Part shown: piece after piece, positions 17,701 to 25,504 of the stretch | Layout of the letters: every line of letters starts with the position of its first letter | How positions within the stretch are numbered: the stretch's first letter is position 1 | Assembly: GCF_008370325.1 (NCBI RefSeq) | Contig: NZ_VNIP01000018.1 | Coordinates: forward strand, 1 to 64,000 | Length of the DNA: 64,000 nt | Origin: Martinezella tropici | Lineage (GTDB): Bacteria; Pseudomonadota; Alphaproteobacteria; Rhizobiales; Rhizobiaceae | Reading direction: 5' to 3' | Notes under the pieces: generated by a model | Database searches by the model: none | What the model saw: the letters and a program-made list of their open reading frames with translations, nothing else | What the model was told of the DNA's origin: nothing | Program-made: the position numbers and the translations under genes

Positions 17701-20258
17701 ATGCCGTTGATGAGCGACAGCGTCGGCGCCACGAACAGGCAGAAGATCAACAGGATCTGCCAGATGAGCGCCGCCAGCGGCTCCATGAAGTACCATCCGA
17801 GAACGGAAGCGAAGAACCAGGCGATCGGCGTCAGCGAACGGCGCAAATTGTCCATCATCTTCCAGCGGCCGAGGCCGGTGACGCCGCGCTTCGGATTGAA
17901 GAGATAAGGAAGCAGCTGCCAGTCGCCACGCGCCCAGCGATGCTGGCGCGAGACTTCCACTTCGTAGCGGATCGGGAAATCCTCGACGAGTTCGCAATCC
18001 GTGACGAGGGCGCAGCGCGCCATCGAGCCTTCGAGCAGATCGTGGCTGAGAACCGCATTCTCCTCGATCTTGCCCTTCAGCGACGCCTCGAAGGCATCGA
18101 CGTGATAGAGGCCCTTGCCGGTGAACGTGCCTTCTTCAACCAGATCCTGATAGACGTCGGAAACGGCGAAGACGTAAGGGTCGAGACCGCGATTGACCGA
18201 AAAGACGCGCTGGAACACCGACGCATCCTTGCCCGTCGTCAACGACGGGGTGACACGCGGCTGCAGCACGCCGTAGCCGCGCACGACGCGCTTGCTCTCG
18301 GGGTCGAAGACCGGGCGGTTGATCGGGTGATGCAGCTTGCCGACGAGCTTCGTGACCGTATCGCGCACCAGGCGCGTATCGGAATCGAGCGTCATGACAT
18401 ACTGCACATCCTTCGGCACGATGTTGGCGCCGGGCAGGAAGGTGGTATCGCGGTCGCCGCGCAGCAGCATGTTCAGCTCATGCAGCTTGCCGCGCTTGCG
18501 CTCCCAGCCCATCCAGGCGTCTTCGGAAGGATTGTAGAGGCGGCGGCGGTGCAGCAGGTAGAAGCGCTGAATGCCGTCCTCGTCATAGCGCGCAGCCAGA
18601 TTGGCCACTTCGCGGCGGGCGTAATCGAGGATTTCCAGATCGCGCTCGCTCTCTTCCTCCTGGCTGTCGGGCCAGTCGCTGAGCAGCGCGTAATAGACTT
18701 CGCCGCGCGGATTGGCGAGATAATGAACTTCGAGATTGCGCACGAGCTCGTCGACGCTGTCGCGATTGCCGATCAGGGTCGGCACGACGACCAGCGTGCG
18801 GGCTTCTTCCGGAATGCCTTCCTTGAATTCGTAGCCGACCAGGCGCGCCGGCGTCAGATACATGGTGACGAAGAAATTGAAGAGGCCGGTGGCGCCTTCC
18901 GACGCCGGCAACGAGAACATCAGGAGCAGCAGGATGGTCTCGACCCAGCCCATGCCGGCATGCAGCATGAAGTAGCCGACGATGCCGAGCGCCACGACGG
19001 TCAGGAACAGCACCGGCGCCGCGATCGATAGCCAGTTGAGCTTGCGCCACTGGCGCACGAAGCTCACCGACAGCGGCACACGATAGCCGATCGCCTTCTC
19101 TAGCTTTTGCGTCTGCTGGCCCATGATGAAGTCGCCGATATTCGGCTCATGCGGCTGGACTTCACCCGATACCTTGGCCGCCTCGGTCATCGCCATGGCA
19201 ACCTGGGCGATCTCCATTTCGGTCTTTTCGGAGCGGCGGGCAAGTTTTTCGATACGGCGGCGATAGCTGTTGCGCGAGCCCGGATCGAGCTTGGCATAAT
19301 CCGTCTCGTCCCAGAGCAGCTTGTCGACGGCGCTGACCTCTTCGACCCAGACGGACCAGTCGGTGTCGTCGATCAGGCGCAGGCTCTTGATGATGTTGCC
19401 CATCGTCACATTGCCGGACGACAGGCGATTGTGCTCGGCCATCATGACGCTTTCCGCGTCGGTGCCGGCATCAGTCAGCCGCTTCTCAAGCCAGGTGACG
19501 GCGAGGCCCGACGTGTGCGAGCCGTCGCGCAGGCGATAAAGGAACTGCGTGGCGAAGGTATTGTCCGAAGTGAACGGCTCGAGCGTCTTCAGGAATTCGG
19601 CGACCTTGGCGTCGTCATTGAGGCGGATCAGTTCGTCGACGGCGGCATTGGCCTTCTTGCGCGTCATGCGGCTCTGCTCGACGCGGCTCGAAATGCGGCG
19701 CAGGTTTTCGACCAGGATATAGCGCACCAGCGAGGGAACAGCCCAGAGCTCGCCGATCTTCAACATCTCCACCGACTGGAAGCCTTCCACCAGTGCCAGC
19801 AGGCCCTGATTGGAAACCGTGCTGTGGGTGTGGGCGACATAGAGCCAGGCGAGCGCCATGGTGCGCGGCATCACCATGCCGTCGATGGTAATCGTCTGCA
19901 GCTGATCGTAGAACTTCTTCGGAAAATCGCGGCGGACTTCCTGAATAGCCTCTTCGATGATGTAGTGGTTGTCGAGCAGCCATTCGGCCGCCGGCGTGAT
20001 CGATTCCCCGGCATCGACATCGGCATTGGCCGAGCGATAGACGCGCAGTATCTCTTTCTCGTTTTCCTTGTGCCGGGCGAAAAAGTCAAAGGCTGCAAAG
20101 CCCGGCAGCTTGGTTTTCGCGCCGTTGCGGGCAAAGGTCGCGCCGCATTCCTTTATCTGCTCGTTGGAGAAATAGGTGGCGCGGATCGCATCGTTGTGAT
20201 CGATCTGCTTGGCTTCAGAATCGCGCGGCGTAACGGTGGAGAGATTTTGAGATGTCAT
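11748..20258 (-). CDS. ndvB: Cyclic beta-1,2-glucan synthase NdvB
   Basis: A 2836-residue inner-membrane enzyme that primes, elongates and cyclises beta-1,2-glucan from UDP-glucose, the usual size for the family (about 2800-2870). An N-terminal cytosolic part is followed by the first membrane segments near 410-480. The GT84 glycosyltransferase domain has the nucleotide-sugar motif LDSDTR near residue 622 and QHRWARGDW near 774. More membrane segments follow (about 810-1000). The long C-terminal half holds the glucoamylase-like and GH94 phosphorylase-like regions that set ring size, with GGDWNDGMN near 2528. ATG 20258 is preferred over an in-frame TTG at 20279. Neither has a strong ribosome site. 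ndvA, opgC and this gene together make, export and decorate the glucan needed for osmoadaptation and nodule invasion. Confidence 0.96.
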   Translation of the reverse strand: MTSQNLSTVTPRDSEAKQIDHNDAIRATYFSNEQIKECGATFARNGAKTKLPGFAAFDFFARHKENEKEILRVYRSANADVDAGESITPAAEWLLDNHYIIEEAIQEVRRDFPKKFYDQLQTITIDGMVMPRTMALAWLYVAHTHSTVSNQGLLALVEGFQSVEMLKIGELWAVPSLVRYILVENLRRISSRVEQSRMTRKKANAAVDELIRLNDDAKVAEFLKTLEPFTSDNTFATQFLYRLRDGSHTSGLAVTWLEKRLTDAGTDAESVMMAEHNRLSSGNVTMGNIIKSLRLIDDTDWSVWVEEVSAVDKLLWDETDYAKLDPGSRNSYRRRIEKLARRSEKTEMEIAQVAMAMTEAAKVSGEVQPHEPNIGDFIMGQQTQKLEKAIGYRVPLSVSFVRQWRKLNWLSIAAPVLFLTVVALGIVGYFMLHAGMGWVETILLLLMFSLPASEGATGLFNFFVTMYLTPARLVGYEFKEGIPEEARTLVVVPTLIGNRDSVDELVRNLEVHYLANPRGEVYYALLSDWPDSQEEESERDLEILDYARREVANLAARYDEDGIQRFYLLHRRRLYNPSEDAWMGWERKRGKLHELNMLLRGDRDTTFLPGANIVPKDVQYVMTLDSDTRLVRDTVTKLVGKLHHPINRPVFDPESKRVVRGYGVLQPRVTPSLTTGKDASVFQRVFSVNRGLDPYVFAVSDVYQDLVEEGTFTGKGLYHVDAFEASLKGKIEENAVLSHDLLEGSMARCALVTDCELVEDFPIRYEVEVSRQHRWARGDWQLLPYLFNPKRGVTGLGRWKMMDNLRRSLTPIAWFFASVLGWYFMEPLAALIWQILLIFCLFVAPTLSLINGIIPRTSDIVARAHLYTVWSDIRAANAQVALRIVFIADGACIMADAIGRSLYRAFVSRKLMLQWRTAASAQAAAQTTILGHYRVMWHAPVLALLALAFASLSGDNAFFVGIPFALLWVLSPAIAWYVSQSAETEDRLEVPESVSFELRKIARRTWRYFETFVVEQQNHLPPDNVQQTPNAVVASRTSPTNIGVYLLSVISARHFGWTSFEETIDRMEKTMATVAKLEKFRGHLCNWYHTDTLKPMGARYISAVDSGNFAGHLIAVSSACRIWAEAPSAHMQGNLDGIGDVAGILAETLAELPDDRKTVRPLRRRLEERIVGFQNALAAVKREHEFASIRVINLSVLAQDIQKLAANLDHEVKSTQSGEVLTWSQSLVKVCEGHIADSIFDLANVDSLRQRLAKLRDQMRELAFGMEYAFLYRPERRLLSIGFRVETNELDAACYDLLASEARLTSLFAIAKGDLPTEHWYRLGRQVVPVGSRGALVSWSGSMFEYLMPPLVMQERQGGILNQTNNLVVQEQMNYAKRLGSDIPWGISEAAFNARDHYMHYQYTNFGVPSLGLKRGLGQNAVIAPYASILASQYRPAAALENLQKLRKVGALGIYGFHDAVDFTPTRVPEGKKCAVVYNYYAHHHGMSIAAIANVAFNGRLRELFHADPVIEAAELLLQEKAPRDIPVMAAKHESDQPANIQEDMLRPEIRKIADPATQDRELAFLSNGHYSVMLTATGAGYSRWNGLTVSRWRADPTEDRWGTFIFLRDTASGQWWSATAEPRSIEGEKTKVSFSDEKAEYSKTVGDLTSDVECIVATEHDAEGRRVTLLNMGTEDRFIEVTSYLEPALASDDVDSGHPVFARMFVRTEIGNGGDVIRAERNKRDYNEPDMSIAHLVVDNAGSERPTEFETDRRKFLGRGRTLAEAAAFDPGTTLSGTDGFTMDACLSLRRVVRVPAGKKVSVIFWTIAAPNREEVDKAVERYRNPDTFGIELTQAWTRTQMQMRHVGVTSQQAAAFQKLARYLVYPDMHLRADGATVQAGLHSQSALWPVTISGDFPIFTLRINDDIDLEIAREALMAAEYLRSRGISADLVIVNERAVEQAQDMQRELDKLVEHVRHNQGDGLRQNIFSVRKDQIENETYQEILAASRVIFHARNGKLVDQIARAATLFASAQSDAPAPLNRLTVPVALQESVFAADALEAQDDLDFWNGYGGFSKDGREYVVRLPGGQSTPHPWINVIANERFGFHVPAEGGGFTWSHNSRDYQLTPWTNDMVVNRPGEALYVADLDSNKVMTPYAGLSRNAKVRFEARHGLGYSVFSSEENGVALELTQTVDRERPVKLFRLRLSNNGAGSRRLRIYNYAEWVLGTNQNKTRPFILSTLDEETGALFANNPYSIDYFKRTAFMAASETHSSFSASRREFIGRHGTIQMPEAVVTAAALSNSADLDGDPCGALAFDVTIAAGEQKEICFYMGDTATVEEARALVSEIRKADFEAVLSAGREFWDGFTGHVKISTPDKAMNNMINAWLPYQSLGCRIMSRTAFYQSSGAFGFRDQLQDTLAFLVHRPELARNQILNAAQRQFREGDVQHWWLPGSGAGVRTHISDDVVWLAYAIDQYCTVTGDKSILDEELAFVEGAALMPGTHDVFYQPTVSQDKVSVYEHAALALDLAIKRKGGNGLPLILGGDWNDGMNRVGIQGRGESVWLGWFLAGMLTAFLPYAEARGDKERVKRWSDHLPDLRKALETAGWDGGHYRRGYFDDGSPLGSSENFECQIDSIAQSWNILSGEGDRARGEKAMNAVLDKLVDDENRIIRLFTPPFAKSARDPGYIKSYPPGVRENGGQYTHAATWVVMALAEMNRGDDAWHCFDMLNPVNHARDRDQADTYRVEPYVVAADIYGEGQLTGRGGWTWYTGSAGWLYRVAVEGILGIRVKNGRLFVKPALPLNWDGFAAELELPGGNYRISVSKAPDATGYSVTINDRAIAHPEEGHPIGQ

Positions 20259-21245
20259 GGATTCGGGTTCTGGGTCCAAACAGAGTGAGTGGCATTGTCG
20301 CCTTTATCGTTTTTGCCCTGCCCGACGCAAGAATTCACGCATTTGGACCCTTTTGCTTCGCTTCCCGGCGGGCGAAGGGGGGTGAATTCGAAGTGACGGC
20401 TTAGAACAAACATATAAAGGCGAAGATTTTCACGGGCGGTCTTAAAGATTGCGGCGACTATTCGTCATCATCCAAAAGGGTGTCCGTGAAACTGGATACG
20501 CGGCCAAATGGTTCCGGCAGCGATCCGCACAGGTCAACGACAATCGATCAAGGTCATGAGGCATTCTCCCTGGGCTGATTCATCCCGTTTCGGAAATTCA
20601 GCATGGTTCGGCATATTGAGCCCTCAATATCCCGCAGAAGATGAACTTAAACTGAACCCCATAAAAAGATTCGCAAATTCCTGTCGGGACGCATCGTTTT
20701 TCGAAACGGTTCGCGAGCCGATCGGATTGGCCACCGCTCGCCGACGCACGGAGCTTGGGCCCCGTCTGCCCCGACCCGCCACACGGAAACGGTGCTGCTC
20801 ACGATCGGGGAAAATGCACAACGCACACGAATCTTTCGGTCCCCTCCGCGCCGCCGGGCCACGACCGCGCCGACTGCTCTCCCGAATGCTCTTTATTTGC
20901 GGGAAGCTTACCGTTTCTGTGCGGCATATTCTATCGGCCGGGCAAATTTTCTTTGCCCGGCGAAGTTCCGCCAGCGGGAGAAAGGGAGAGTTGCGGTGAA
21001 ATGGATCTGAACTTCGGATAGGCCGGCCCGCGTATGGCGTCCGGCACTCCAGCTTCGCCTTGGCCCTTGACGCCGCAACAGGCGCGGAGAAGAGGACCAC
21101 GCTGTGCAGGAGGCGTGGGCTGCCGCCCCGCAAAGCATCGCGCTTAGAGCATTTCCAGGAAAAGTGCGCAGCGGTTTTCCGTCGGAATGCGTAAAGAAAG
21201 AAAAAGATAGAGCGTTTTCGCGATTCGAAGAAAAGCGGAAAGGCT
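20259..21245. other. About 1 kb without a convincing gene
   Basis: This stretch lies between the ndvB start and a small minus-strand gene. Several open frames exist (for example 20508-20999 plus and 20624-21361 minus), but they are rich in Arg, Ser and Pro and resemble no family, so I read them as chance frames. The ndvB promoter must lie near 20260-20450. A perfect 10-bp hairpin at 20937-20961 (GCCGGGCAAA with its complement, TTTTC loop) and a dispersed repeat at 21145 are the only structures noted. A small RNA is possible. Confidence 0.5.
21145..21196 (+). repeat. Dispersed intergenic repeat, copy 1
   Basis: The sequence runs TAGAGCATTTCCAGGAAAAG then TGCGCAGCGGTTTTCC-GTCGGAATGCGTAAA. Near-identical copies occur at 32934-32981 (same strand) and 51542-51597 (opposite strand). 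Here the element continues into a second block (21207-21248) bounded by TAGAGC and GCTCTA, whose end overlaps the stop codon of the small gene on the minus strand. Confidence 0.8.
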
Positions 21246-21404
21246 CTAGACGACGATGCCGCAAACGATGGCCGCAACGAACAGGAATGCGGCAGAGAAG
21301 AGGACGACATGGATTGCCGTCTGTATCTTGTGCCGCGTCTTGGCGGCGCGCTTGGAACCATCGAACTGATTCACATGCGTATTCGAAATACCCAAATTCG
21401 CCAT
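21246..21404 (-). CDS. Small single-pass membrane protein, 52 aa
   Basis: ATG 21404 has GGAGG 6 nt upstream, and the frame ends at TAG 21248-21246. The product begins MANLGISNTHVNQFDGSKRA, continues with a basic segment (AKTRHKIQT) and ends in one hydrophobic helix of about 22 residues rich in V, F, A and I (from AIHVVLFSAAF to the C-terminus). The basic flank places the N-terminus in the cytoplasm. I recognise no family or function. The strong ribosome site and clean signal-anchor layout make it look real despite its size. Its stop codon overlaps the edge of the dispersed repeat. Confidence 0.65.
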   Translation of the reverse strand: MANLGISNTHVNQFDGSKRAAKTRHKIQTAIHVVLFSAAFLFVAAIVCGIVV

Positions 21405-21566
21405 GTGTTGCCTCCGTTCGTTTCTTATATGTCTCTCAGGTCAAGCCCGGGACGGATATTCATATATTTCCTATCAACTAGGTAGAGATGAATTTCCGTC
21501 CAGAACATCAGCTGAGAAAAATTAAACCACTGGATTTCGAGGACCCGAAAGATCGGCAATGCCAAT

Positions 21567-21755
21567 TCAGCAAAGAATGCGGCGGGCCCAAATCAAGCTG
21601 CGCTCGATGGCGCTGGTATCGGCCGCCTGCTCTTCTGCAGATCCGGCCTGGCGGCGGCTGTTTTCATCGGAAAGAGAGGCGGACCGTGCACCTTCCTGCT
21701 TCGCCGGAACCGGCGGATGAAGATAGCCCATGGTCATGCCACCCATGAAAAACAT
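21567..21755 (-). CDS. Hypothetical small protein, 62 aa
   Basis: The start ATG 21755 has GGAGG 5 nt upstream. The product begins MFFMGGMTMGYLHPPVPAKQ, a Met/Gly/Phe-rich hydrophobic start, then becomes polar (Ser, Glu, Arg) and ends AIERSLIWARRILC. No domain is recognised and it has no clear membrane helix. The good ribosome site is the main support. It lies alone between the small membrane protein and the dipeptide ABC operon, and all three point the same way. Confidence 0.45.
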   Translation of the reverse strand: MFFMGGMTMGYLHPPVPAKQEGARSASLSDENSRRQAGSAEEQAADTSAIERSLIWARRILC

Positions 21756-21916
21756 GCCTGCCTCCACTTAACGTCTGACCCTTGATCGGGATCACGAAAG
21801 TTAACTGCCATTAACGAGATCATGACAGAATTGCGGCGGGTGTCAATAGTCTATACGATTGGTCGTGTTTAACCGGTCCATTCGTTAACGTGGCAAGGGC
21901 GCAGGGCGTCGCCCGC

Positions 21917-22675
21917 TCAGGCGCGGACGAATCCCTTGCTGGCGACCATCAGATTACGCGTGTAATCTTCTTTCACGTCGCCCGCCGCCAGCTCCTTCGC
22001 CGCCAATCTCTCGACGACCGCGCCGTTGCGCATGACGGCCAAACGCCCGCACATATGGGTGATGACGCCGAGATCGTGGCTCACCATCACGAAGGTCAGA
22101 CTGCGGTCCTTGCGCACCTGTTCGAGCAGGTTGAGCACCTCCGCCTGCACGGAAGCATCGAGCGCCGAAGTCGGCTCGTCGAGCAGCAGGATGGATGGCT
22201 CGACGATCAGCGCACGGGCAATGGCGACGCGCTGCCGCTGGCCGCCGGAGAGCTGATGCGGATAGCGGAAGCGGAAACCGGAGCCGAGGCCGACTTCGTC
22301 CAGCGCTCTCGCGATGCGCCTCTCGCTGTCGGCGATCCCATGGATCGCCAGCGGCTCCAAGAGCAGCCGATCGATCGTCTGGCGCGGATGCAGGGAGCCG
22401 TATGGGTCCTGAAACACCATCTGCACCTGGCGATAGAAGGTCTTGCTGCGCTTGGCACCCTTCAGCCGCTCGCCGCCGACGCGGATGGTGCCATCCGTGA
22501 CGGGCGCAAGGCCGGCAACGGCACGCAGCAGCGTCGACTTACCGGAACCGGACTCGCCGACCAGACCGAAGGATTCCCCCTTGTTCACCTCGATGCCGAC
22601 GGCATCGAGCGCATAGTAGCCATCATAGACGACGCTGAGGCCATCAACCGCAAGTGCCGCCGTCATGCTGCCCAC
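21917..22675 (-). CDS. Dipeptide/oligopeptide ABC transporter ATP-binding protein (DppF-like)
   Basis: A 252-residue cytoplasmic ATPase that powers peptide import with the other genes of this operon. It has Walker A GESGSGKST near residues 37-45, signature LSGGQRQR, Walker B SILLLDEPTSALD and the H-loop VSHDLGVI. It is the last gene of a six-gene operon and overlaps the preceding ATPase gene by 13 nt. It is slightly short for DppF (usually 260-330), lacking part of the C-terminal oligopeptide extension. Confidence 0.9.
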   Translation of the reverse strand: MGSMTAALAVDGLSVVYDGYYALDAVGIEVNKGESFGLVGESGSGKSTLLRAVAGLAPVTDGTIRVGGERLKGAKRSKTFYRQVQMVFQDPYGSLHPRQTIDRLLLEPLAIHGIADSERRIARALDEVGLGSGFRFRYPHQLSGGQRQRVAIARALIVEPSILLLDEPTSALDASVQAEVLNLLEQVRKDRSLTFVMVSHDLGVITHMCGRLAVMRNGAVVERLAAKELAAGDVKEDYTRNLMVASKGFVRA

Positions 22676-23496
22676 TCCGGCTTGCGGTCGAGCACCGGCA
22701 GCGGATGCCGGTTCTCGCCGATGACAGGCATGCAGTTCAGCAGGCCGCGCGTATAGGGATGCTGTGCATTGTTCAATTCGGAAGCCTTGAGCTCCTCCAC
22801 GACCTTACCCGCATACATGACGATCACCCGATCGCAGAAGGACGAGACAAGCCGCAGGTCGTGCGAGACGAAAATCAGACCCATGCCGCGCTCCGACACC
22901 AGCTTGTCCATGATCTTGAGCACGTCGAGCTGCACCGTGACGTCGAGCGCGGAGGTCGGCTCGTCGGCGATCAGCAGCTCCGGTCCCGCGATCAGCATCA
23001 TGGCGATCATGACGCGCTGGCCCATGCCGCCGGATACTTCGTGCGGATGCAGATCGTAGACACGGCGGGGATCGCGGATCTGCACGGCTTCCAGCATGGC
23101 CATGGCACGGTCTCGCGCCTCGGCCTTGCCGACCTTCTCATGTGTGCGCAGCGTCTCGGTGATCTGCCGGCCGATGGTCATGACGGGGTCGAGCGAATAT
23201 TTCGGGTCCTGCAGCACCATGGCGATGCGCTTGCCGCGCAGCGACCGGCGCTCCCTGCCCGAAGCCGACAGCAGGTCGATACCGCTGAAGTCAAGCCTGT
23301 CGGCGCTGACGAGCGCATGCGGCGGCGTCAGCCCCATGATGGCACGGCCGGTCTGCGACTTGCCGGAACCGCTCTCGCCGACGATGCCGAGCCGCTCGCG
23401 GCCGAGCGTGAAGGACACGCCGCGCACGGCTTCGATGACGCCCGTGCGCGTCGGATAGCGAACCCTGAGGTTCTCCACGGTCAAAAGTGTCGTCAT
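22663..23496 (-). CDS. Dipeptide/oligopeptide ABC transporter ATP-binding protein (DppD-like)
   Basis: A 277-residue ATPase with Walker A GESGSGKSQT, an ABC signature in the variant form VSGGMGQR, Walker B LLIADEPTSALDV and the H-loop FVSHDLRLVSS. The C-terminal HPYTRGLLNCMP segment is the oligopeptide-transporter extension typical of DppD/OppD. The start ATG 23496 overlaps the stop of the upstream permease (ATGA) and has GGAGAG 7 nt before it. The frame stays open far upstream, but that part is the shadow of the permease gene. It would pair with the DppF-like ATPase as a heterodimer. Confidence 0.9.
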   Translation of the reverse strand: MTTLLTVENLRVRYPTRTGVIEAVRGVSFTLGRERLGIVGESGSGKSQTGRAIMGLTPPHALVSADRLDFSGIDLLSASGRERRSLRGKRIAMVLQDPKYSLDPVMTIGRQITETLRTHEKVGKAEARDRAMAMLEAVQIRDPRRVYDLHPHEVSGGMGQRVMIAMMLIAGPELLIADEPTSALDVTVQLDVLKIMDKLVSERGMGLIFVSHDLRLVSSFCDRVIVMYAGKVVEELKASELNNAQHPYTRGLLNCMPVIGENRHPLPVLDRKPEWAA

Positions 23497-24419
23497 TGCC
23501 CGCTCTCCTTCGGATCGAGCGCATCGCGCAGGCCATCGCCAAGCAGGTTGAAGCCGAGGCTGACGATAAGGATCGCGATGCCGGGCATGGCCGCCACCCA
23601 CCATTGATCGAGATAGTATTTGAAGCCGCTTGCGATCATGACCCCCCATTCCGGCAGCGGCGGCTGCGCGCCAAGGCCAAGGAAACCGAGGCCGGCGGCC
23701 GTCAGGATCACGCCGGCCATGTCGAGCGTGACACGGACGATCACCGATGAGATGCAGAGCGGCATGACATGGCGGAAGATGATGCGCAGCGGCGAAGCGC
23801 CCATGAGCTGCACGGCGGCGATATAGTCCGAGCGCCGCACCGTCATCGTTTCGGCCCGCGCCAGGCGCGCATAGGGTGGCCAGGAGGTGATGGCGATGGC
23901 GATGATGGCGTTCTCGATGCCGGCGCCAAGCGCGCCGGCGAAGGCAAGCGCCAGCACCAGTTTCGGAAAGGCGAGAAAGATATCGGTGATGCGCATCAAA
24001 ATCGTGTCGGTCCAGCCGCCGAGATAGCCCGACACCATGCCGATGATCAGCCCGATGGGCGCGGATATGATCGCGACCAGCACGACGATGTAGAGCGTCC
24101 ACCGCGAACCGTAGATAAGGCGGGAAAGGATGTCGCGCCCGAGATCGTCGGTGCCGAGCAGATAACCCGGCGTGCCCGGCGGTTTCAGATAGGCATTGGT
24201 AAGATCGCCGATAACGGGGGAATGCGGCGCGATGACATCGGCAAGCGCCGCTAGCGTCACAAGCGCGATGATGATCAGCAAGCCGATGACGGCCAGGCGA
24301 TTGGCGGAGAATTGTCGCCATGTGACGTAGGCGCGCCCCAGCCTTGCCTGCCGGCGCGACTGCGGCCGGTCGGACAACAGCCAGTCCCTCAAGCTCGGTT
24401 GTGTGGTCTCAGCCATCAT
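23493..24419 (-). CDS. Dipeptide ABC transporter permease (DppC-like)
   Basis: A 308-residue inner-membrane protein with about six hydrophobic segments. It has the N-terminal OppC_N segment (WRQFSANRLAVIGLLIIIALV), then the periplasmic loop LLGTDDLGRDILSRLIYGSRWTL typical of DppC. The EAA loop that contacts the ATPase follows as ARAETMTVRRSDYIAAVQLMGAS. It overlaps the DppB gene by 4 nt and the DppD gene by 4 nt, so the three are translationally coupled. Confidence 0.92.
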   Translation of the reverse strand: MMAETTQPSLRDWLLSDRPQSRRQARLGRAYVTWRQFSANRLAVIGLLIIIALVTLAALADVIAPHSPVIGDLTNAYLKPPGTPGYLLGTDDLGRDILSRLIYGSRWTLYIVVLVAIISAPIGLIIGMVSGYLGGWTDTILMRITDIFLAFPKLVLALAFAGALGAGIENAIIAIAITSWPPYARLARAETMTVRRSDYIAAVQLMGASPLRIIFRHVMPLCISSVIVRVTLDMAGVILTAAGLGFLGLGAQPPLPEWGVMIASGFKYYLDQWWVAAMPGIAILIVSLGFNLLGDGLRDALDPKESGQ

Positions 24420-25483
24420 TTACGTCGCGTCCTTGGGTCGAGGGTCCGATAGAGCAGATCGGAAATCAGGTTGATGCCGATGAAAACCGTACCGATGACG
24501 ATGGTCCCCCCGAGGACGGCATTCATGTCGGCATTGCGCAGAGAACTGGTGATATAGAAGCCGATGCCCGGCCAGGAGAAGACGATCTCAGTCAACACCG
24601 ATCCCTCCAGCAGCGAGGCGTAGGAAAGCGCGATCACCGTGATTAGCGGCACCATGGCGCTGCGCAAGGCATGCCCCCAGATTACGCGCGTCTCGGAAAG
24701 ACCCTTGGCGCGAGCAGCGACGATATATTCCTGCCCCAGCTCGTTCAGCATGAAGCTGCGCGTCATGCGGCTGATATAGGCGAGCGCGAAATAGCCGAGC
24801 AGCGAAGCTGGCAGGATAATATGGCGGAAAACATCCCAGAAGACGTCCCATTGCCCCTGCATCGCGCTGTCGAGCAGGAAGAAGCCCGTAGTCGGCGTGA
24901 AGGTATATTCATAGGCGATATCGATGCGGCCGGGATAGGCGACCCAGTTCAGTTTCGCATAGAAGATAACGAGCGAAACCATCGCCAGCCAAAAGATCGG
25001 CAGCGAATAGCCGACAAGTCCGACGACGCGGACGATCTGGTCTATGATGCTGTTGCGGCGCACGGCGGCAAGGACACCGAAGGGGACCCCGAAAACGGCG
25101 CCAATGATCGTGCCGACGGTGGCAAGCTCCATCGTCGCTGGAAAGACGCGCTTGATGTCGTCCATGACCGGATTGGTCGTCAGCACCGACGTGCCGAAAT
25201 CGCCGCTCAGCGCGCTCAACAGGTAATAATAGAATTGCAGGTAGAGCGGCTGGTCGAGATGCATCTCTCGCCGCAGGCGCTCCAGCACCTGCGTCGGCGC
25301 ATGGTCGCCGGCAATCGCCAGCGCCGGATCGATCGGGATGACACGCCCGATGAAAAAGGTTACGGCCAGAAGACCGAGATAGGTCGTGACGGCCACGACG
25401 AGGAATCGCAGCAGACCCATGAAAAAGGGAGCGGCACGGCCCTTCTTGGGCCGCACCTGCATTTTCCGTTCGACAGTGCTCAA
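24416..25483 (-). CDS. Dipeptide ABC transporter permease (DppB-like)
   Basis: A 355-residue inner-membrane protein with six predicted membrane segments and an EAA loop reading QEYIVAARAKGLSETRVIWGHALR. It has a cytosolic N-terminal extension of about 25 basic residues before the first helix (FLVVAVTTYLGLLAVTFFIG). The family hallmark LEGSVLTEIVFSWPGIG is present. It lies 21 nt after the binding-protein gene. With DppC it forms the channel. Confidence 0.92.
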   Translation of the reverse strand: MSTVERKMQVRPKKGRAAPFFMGLLRFLVVAVTTYLGLLAVTFFIGRVIPIDPALAIAGDHAPTQVLERLRREMHLDQPLYLQFYYYLLSALSGDFGTSVLTTNPVMDDIKRVFPATMELATVGTIIGAVFGVPFGVLAAVRRNSIIDQIVRVVGLVGYSLPIFWLAMVSLVIFYAKLNWVAYPGRIDIAYEYTFTPTTGFFLLDSAMQGQWDVFWDVFRHIILPASLLGYFALAYISRMTRSFMLNELGQEYIVAARAKGLSETRVIWGHALRSAMVPLITVIALSYASLLEGSVLTEIVFSWPGIGFYITSSLRNADMNAVLGGTIVIGTVFIGINLISDLLYRTLDPRTRRK

Positions 25484-25504
25484 AGAATTAGTCCCGCCGG
25501 ATCA

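Noticed and set aside
20624..21361. 245-codon minus-strand frame in the long spacer
   Set aside because: Low-complexity Ser/Arg/Pro sequence, no ribosome site, overlaps the small membrane-protein gene and the repeat.
23496..24321. Upstream extension of the DppD-like gene into a 552-codon frame
   Set aside because: The extension is the shadow of the DppC-like permease gene; ATG 23496 with ATGA overlap is the natural start.
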